Shown: positions 58,736 to 64,000 of the stretch, in pieces
Position numbering within the stretch: position 1 is the first letter of the stretch
How the letters are laid out: every line of letters begins with the position of its first letter
Source: Costus lasius
Taxonomy: Eukaryota > Streptophyta > Magnoliopsida > Zingiberales > Costaceae
DNA length: 64,000 nucleotides
Direction: 5' to 3'
Assembly (NCBI GenBank): GCA_027563935.2
Contig: CM050453.2
Coordinates: 67,130,018-67,194,017 of the forward strand
Position numbers and translations under genes: made by a program
Notes under the pieces: model-generated
What the model was told of the DNA's origin: nothing
What the model saw: the letters and a program-made list of their open reading frames with translations, nothing else
The model's database searches: none

Positions 58736-60859
58736 GAGAGAGGTTAGATGCTTGTAGGATCTAGTACACAGCAATGTGTGTAGACCCATGGAGACAAGCA
58801 CCAAGTGGTATACTTCATTAAGTTGGGATATGTCATATCCGACACGTAACTTTGGAGAAATCCAAGAAGTTAAGAAATGAAGTATAGAATCGAACTGGTG
58901 AATCTATTAAAACCCTTTGATTGGATCAAAGTGGGAAGTGAAAAATTTGATGACTTTCTTGAGGAGTGTGGGGTAGCCTCACAGCTTACTTGGAACACCA
59001 CAACTATGTGGTGAAATTCAAAGAAAGAAAAGGGAACACATTGGATGTGGATCCATCTTTGAATAGTCATGCAAATTTACTTCCTTTAGATGCCATGCAA
59101 GCAACTGTTCTGACACTCCATGGTATGTATTTGTGGGGCACTGAGAGTGCTACTTCTATCCCGATGAGAACAAAAATATTTGTTGCTCAAACTGCTGTCT
59201 TTCTTAAGGAGATATCTTTTTGAAAGAAGCTAGTGGGAGTAGATTTGATTAGGACAAGGTCCAAAAATCATCCACAATACAGTTAGACACAAATGGAGAG
59301 TAGAATCACACATGCAGGTTGAAAGTCAACCTGAGGTTCAAGTAACACAGGAACCAGATAAGTCTGGATCGATTCGACATGCTGGGCATGAAGAATTTTT
59401 CAAGGATGAACCTAAAGACTTATGAGGAAATGGAAGCGGTCAGTGGACCAGATTCCAAGAAATGGCTGAGCGCCATAAGAACCGTAATGGACTCCATGTC
59501 TGCTAATCAAGTGTGGGACTTGATTGAGCCGCCAAAGGGGTAACACCCAGAGGCTGTATGTGGATCTTCTTGGAAGATAGACATGAAAGGTAACATTGTT
59601 ACCTATGATGACAAGCTAGTGAATGAAATTTCGGATAAGTCCACTGGGTGGATAGTGATGAAATTTTTCACCGATAGCTTTGTTTGAGTCTATTAGGTAT
59701 CTACTTGTTATAATTGCATGTTCTGTTATAGCGTGTTGTTATGAAAATTTCTTTTCTTAATGGACTTCTGGAAGAGGATGTCTAGATAGAAATAGCCAAA
59801 ATATTTTCATACAGTCGCCATAAACATATGTATGGTATTATACAAGTATCCTGTGTTTACAAGAAGATCAGTGGAAGCATCATAATGTTTCTTGTTCTAA
59901 TTGATTGACAATATTCTCCTCACTTGAAATGACATCCCAGCTCTTCACGCGGTGAAGTACAGGCTTGGAATGTATTTCGAGAAGAATGACCTAGGGAATG
60001 CAGCCTACATCCTAGGCATGTGGATCAACTAGGATCCAAGAAAGTCATTGCCCTTTAGTCAGTCTATGTTCATCCAAGAGATTCTGGAGAGGTTCATGTT
60101 GGATCATTCCAAAGGATGATACCTTCCAGAGAGACATGGTCTGATTCTCTCCATGATGCAATGTCTTTTGACACAGCAGGAGAGAGATAACATGAGTCTG
60201 TAGTCCTAATACATTGGGTATAGGATAGATCATGTTTTGTGCAACTAAGCACAAGACTATGTGTGGTGAATGCTTGGAGCATGGCCAGTAAGTTTCAATC
60301 AGATCCTAGTGTTCAAACACTGGATAGCTGTGAAAGCAATCCTTCATACTTGGGAAGTATAAAGGATTGAATTTTAGTCTGTGATAGACAGGAAGAACTT
60401 TGTGTACTGGGTACACTGACACTTCGTTCCGGTCTAATGACTATCGTTCACAGTCAGGATTTGCTTTTTGCCTTGATGTGGTGTTGTTGGCTGAAAGAGC
60501 TTTATGCAAACTGCAGTGGCAAATTCTACAATAAGGCTGAGTACATTGCAGCTTCTTGTGGCAGCCAAGGAAGCAGCTTCATTCATTTGAACTTGATTTA
60601 GTCCCTGATGCTTGATGGTCCAGTATAGTTCTTACTGGGGCCGTAAGCATGTGTAAAGGAACTTAGCACTCAAGTATGTACTGCAGCGATATCATCTGAT
60701 CTTAGAGATCATGGATAAAGATGATGATTCAAACTTGTTAAAATAAACACAGATAGCAATCTGGAAAAACCCACTGACATAGCCTCTGGCGCAGCGGAAG
60801 CTAAATATGTCATACTAGAGACATGGGACTGAATGAATTCAGTTGCCCTTGGTCTTAGT
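58736..60859 (+). pseudogene. C pol relic (integrase, RT, RNase H), heavily decayed
   Basis: This is the continuation of element C after A and B. Recognisable stretches, in several frames: integrase (DLVHSNVC near 58755, the FVAQTAVFL segment near 59180), the pre-RT segment AVSGPDSKKWLSAIRTVMDSMSANQVWDLIEPP (59437-59535), RT fragments around 59550-60050, RNase H (YTDTSFRSNDYRSQSGFAFCLD near 60412-60477) and the end (PLT.PLAQRK near 60770-60800). Stops and frameshifts are frequent. The YVDD box is no longer readable. It is collinear with A, so identity as a copia pol is secure although no protein can be made. Confidence 0.85.
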
Positions 60860-63821
60860 TGTAACGCCCTCGATTTTTCTGAATTATGATTTAAGGTTAG
60901 AAATTCTGTTTCTGTATTTTTATCTGTTAAAATTTTGGGATTTTTGCCTAAGTGTAGGAATTTTTCCTACAGGGCAAAAATAATTATTTTGGTTGGGGAT
61001 TTGAACCCTCAACCTTGATTCTTTGCTCCTGGAATTCTTTCCACCATGGTGGCGCATATTTCTGATGTTATTGGAGTGGCGCAGGGTGGTTAAGCCCAGG
61101 TAAGCCCATAAAACCGATTTTTCACTTAAGTTAACTGGGTTATTGGATCTTGGATCCGTTTGGGGTGGGAGAAAAAGAGGAATTGCGTGAGGGCTCCTCT
61201 CCCTCACGACTTTTGTGTTTTCTTGCCCTAGCCGCCTTTGGTTGTCGCCCCTCACTGTGCTTGGCGCCTCCTGAAATTTCTGACGCTGGTGGTGGCAGAC
61301 TGGTGGTGGACGAATTTCCTGGTGATCCTCTTTCTTGGCGTTTTTCTCTGTGGACGATTTTTCTGGTGAGTAATTCGATCCTAAGGAGTCTAATCCACTA
61401 AATTGTAGATTATCATTCAATTAAAATTCGTTATTTGCAATGATTATCTGTATGAACCAAATTTCGATGTCTCTTGTGTCTTCTATGCTTGATTTGGGTT
61501 TTGAATCTCATGATATTCGTTTCTATGGGGTCGAATTCAAATATTTATAGGGTTTTAAAATCCTGTTCTGCTGAAATCTATATTCTCTAATATGACCTTT
61601 GTGTACTATAACCCTAATATCTCATGGCCTATAGATCCAAATCGCACGAAATAAATTTTGTATGAAACTAGATACATTCGGCTTTGATTTGAATATGATA
61701 TCGACCATATCCGAGCTGTATTCGTATTTCAATCTGTATTGCAATCTAGCTGTACAAAATCAGTTCTCTGGAAATCTGGATTTCGACCTTTATGTGTTCG
61801 AACCATCATATCTTCCTAGATATAGCTCGAAATCTTGTAAAATCAGTTTTATTAGAAAGTAGACTCGAAGGGATTCATTTTTATTACCATATCGCCTATT
61901 TTCTGTTAGTTATTGGATCTGAAATTTGTGTCGCAATTCTGATTTACGAATCTGTTTTCTGGAATTCTGAAATCCCGACCTTTCTATGTTCGAACACCCA
62001 TACCTCCCCGGTTATAACTCCAAATCCGACGGATTCAGTTCTATTGGAAAGTAGATTCAAATAGCTTCATTGTGAATATCATATTGCCTATTTTAGATTA
62101 TTTACTCAGTCTGAAACATCTGTTGCAAGTATGATATATTAATCTGTTTTTTTCTGAAACATCTGTTTAATTGTTTGTTACGCGAATAATTTCTGTTCTG
62201 TACATATGTGGTGAATTTCTGAAACTTTGAATGTGTTATAACCTTGTGAGAACATAGAATAGTTTGACATGAATTAAGGATAGTTGCATGAAATCTAAGG
62301 AATTCAAGGAATTCACTCATATATTACTTCTGGTTGATGGTAAAAATTATGAAGTGTGTTCAGCTTTGATTTTCTGCAAATTATAATTTTGTTAAGGACT
62401 GGATATTGGGGTGTGTCATTTTCTGGTTTGTGAGACACTTTGGGCATGATGTGAGAAGTGAGTGGTGGTTAGTCCTACTCCTCCGTTTCAGCATGACCTG
62501 TTCTGTAAAAATTATGCCCTAGTGTAGCACTCTTCCGTGTCCTTACCCTCCTTCTGTGGCGCTGTAATGGTGCTGATAGTCTACTACGACCCATGAGACA
62601 CTAGTGAAGGGTAGATGTGAGCTGGTCTCACCTTCCGTTCTCCCTCCACTATTTCTGTTCTGTTCTGGGTATTGGAGGCCAGAGTGCCACATCCTGACAA
62701 GACGGGGGCCACCCACTGATACCTCCTCTACCAGTATTGGAGGCCAGAGTGCCACGTCCTGACAAGACGGGGTCCACCCACTAATACCTCCTCTACCATT
62801 CTGTTTCTGATATGCATGCATGTCTCGTCCTCGGCAGAGGTGGGGTCAGACCTTCTGTGGTCATCAGACCTTCTGTGGTCTTCAGGCCTTCTGTGGCCTT
62901 TCTGTTTCCGATGTAGACTATCTGTTTGGATTCTGAAAATTCTGATTTTCTGTCTGTCAGCTCTGATTTCTGTAGTTCTGTTTCGATCTGTAGTATAGAT
63001 GTGTCGGGCGGTGTGATTAGTTGGAATGGGTTGGTATACTTATATCCTACCTCATGCTTGATGCCTATTGTTATAAGTATCTGTATTTGATTATGTTTTG
63101 TTGCTGATATGAGTATGCATGTTAAGTATCTTATCTGTTAAGCATGATATTTTTGATGTGTACTATGGATGGCTTTTAGTGTCTTTTACTCACTGAGCTT
63201 TTTAGCTCACCCCCGTTGTTTAAATATTTTCAGGTGAGACGTCAGGACCGTGATTGCTACAGCTACTTAATTTGTTATAATGCTTGCTAATGTTTCATAT
63301 AATTTCTAAGAGTTGTCTTCTAAAGATTTATCAGGCCTGCGTGCCTAACTTACTTATATGACACGTTTTATCTCCTGAGGGCTTATGCTTGTTTTCAGGA
63401 TATTATATTATAGTTGTCTCGTTTTATTGTTGGATACGAGTTTTGGAGTCATGAAAATACAATTGTTCTTATTTTGAGATGTGTAACCGAGTTATTGTTG
63501 TATTTGGTATCTGAATAATCAGTTTCTGCAATATTTCTGAAAATTGTGTTCTCCACATATGTGTAGTGTGGACATCCGTTTGTTCCTTGATATGTGGTCG
63601 GTGCAGCAGTAATTTTGTATACTTGCTGCCGGATTTTTCTTTTGGATTTCCGGATTTCTATTTCCTAGTAATCGATCCTACTCAGTTCTGTGCGGTTTTC
63701 AGTTCCGTAGTAATGTCCTTCGATGCCGCTTTCTTCTTGTGTTTTAATGGAAGAGTAAAAATTTTTGAAACCCCGTATTTTACTTGTATGCGTGTGGGGT
63801 GTGATTCTGAGGGATGTTACA
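60860..63821 (+). mobile_element. S: solo G1 gypsy LTR, TSD TTAGT
   Basis: This 2962-bp LTR in plus orientation is bounded by TGTAACGCCC and GGGATGTTACA, with perfect TTAGT duplications at 60855-60859 and 63822-63826. No internal sequence remains, so it is a solo LTR. It holds the T-arm-like hairpin (on the opposite strand, about 61005), the decayed repeats of about 190 bp and only two minisatellite units. It is closest to H. It lies between the end of C's pol relic and C's polypurine tract. Confidence 0.95.
62661..62805. repeat. 76-bp minisatellite, 2 copies
   Basis: This is the minimal version of the G1 array. The first unit lacks the CATTCTGTTCTGGG part. The core ACAAGACGGGGGCCACCCAC is present. 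Confidence 0.9.
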
Positions 63822-63828
63822 TTAGTGC

Positions 63829-63839
63829 AAGTGGGAGAT
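63829..63839 (+). other. C polypurine tract
   Basis: AAGTGGGAGAT directly precedes TGTTGGTGTATATGCCC. With S and one TTAGT copy removed it follows the pol relic of C. Confidence 0.88.
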
Positions 63840-64000
63840 TGTTGGTGTATATGCCCTACAGACCAATGTATGGACATGGTCAGGCATTGTTTGAATGTAC
63901 TTCGATAGAATTAATGAAATTGATATAATCAATAAAGGCATGGTCGTTATTATGCAGATTGCTTTACCTGCGTTGATGTATTGAATTGCATAGATAATGT
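63840..64000 (+). repeat. C 3' LTR, first 161 bp
   Basis: It is identical to the first 161 bp of the 5' LTR at 16916 except for three bases. It continues beyond the window. Confidence 0.9.

Larger units (their letters stand above)
16916..64000 (+). mobile_element. C: C2 copia element, host of K, A and S insertions
   Basis: C is reconstructed from pieces: 5' LTR 16916-18993 plus 37604-38071; PBS 38073-38084; leader; gag/protease relic 39570-40616; pol relic 58736-60859; polypurine tract 63829-63839; 3' LTR from 63840 to beyond the window. The pieces join across K, A (with B inside) and S, each with its own TSD. The LTR starts agree in all but 3 of the 161 visible bases, although the coding region is full of stops and gaps. 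This suggests it was already defective when it moved. Confidence 0.85.

Overview
The window is flowering-plant heterochromatin made almost entirely of nested LTR retrotransposons. I see no host gene, no genuine tRNA or rRNA gene, no CRISPR array and no bacterial feature. The plant assignment rests on Ty1/copia and Ty3/gypsy chromovirus polyproteins, initiator-methionine-tRNA primer sites (TGGTATCAGAGC) and 5-bp target-site duplications (TSDs). The species cannot be read from the sequence. A pericentromeric position is possible but not shown.

Four families are present. G1 is a Tekay/Del-like gypsy with long LTRs (TGTAAC...GTTACA): E1 (1-5328, minus), H (13944-15710, minus, partial LTR), E2 (27219-36888, minus) and solo LTR S (60860-63821, plus). 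G2 is a CRM-like gypsy: K (18994-37598, plus). C1 is a Tork/Angela-like copia with LTRs of about 1.65-1.7 kb: D (5329-13943, minus), solo LTR G (9998-11700), A (40617-49678, plus) and B (49679-58729, minus). C2 is a related copia whose LTR starts TGTTGGTGTATATGCCC: I and J1 (15711-16915) and element C (16916 to beyond 64000, plus).

Order of insertion, read from TSDs and LTR edges. Copia relic I received LTR H. H received D, and D received solo LTR G and gypsy E1. I also received J1, and J1 received element C. C was then hit three times: K in its 5' LTR (TSD AGGGG), A in its integrase region (GAGAT/GAGAG), and S just before its polypurine tract (TTAGT). E2 sits in K's 3' LTR (ACTTA). B sits in the last bases of A's 3' LTR (CTTTC). 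LTR divergence counted by eye fits this order: C about 2% over 161 bp, A about 0.9%, B about 0.5%, K about 0.3%, E2 about 0.2-0.3%.

Only A keeps an uninterrupted gag-pol frame (1294 codons) with all catalytic motifs visible. K is one nonsense codon short of intact. B, D, E1, E2, I and C are broken.

The oddest structures are: the right end of K, where the 3' LTR is followed by a primer-site copy and a 502-bp near-perfect palindrome with tRNA-like ends, yet the whole is bounded by a perfect TSD and 9-bp terminal inverted repeats; the tail-to-tail A/B pair; three covarying hairpins in the leaders of two copia families; and element C, whose LTRs look young while its coding region is wrecked.
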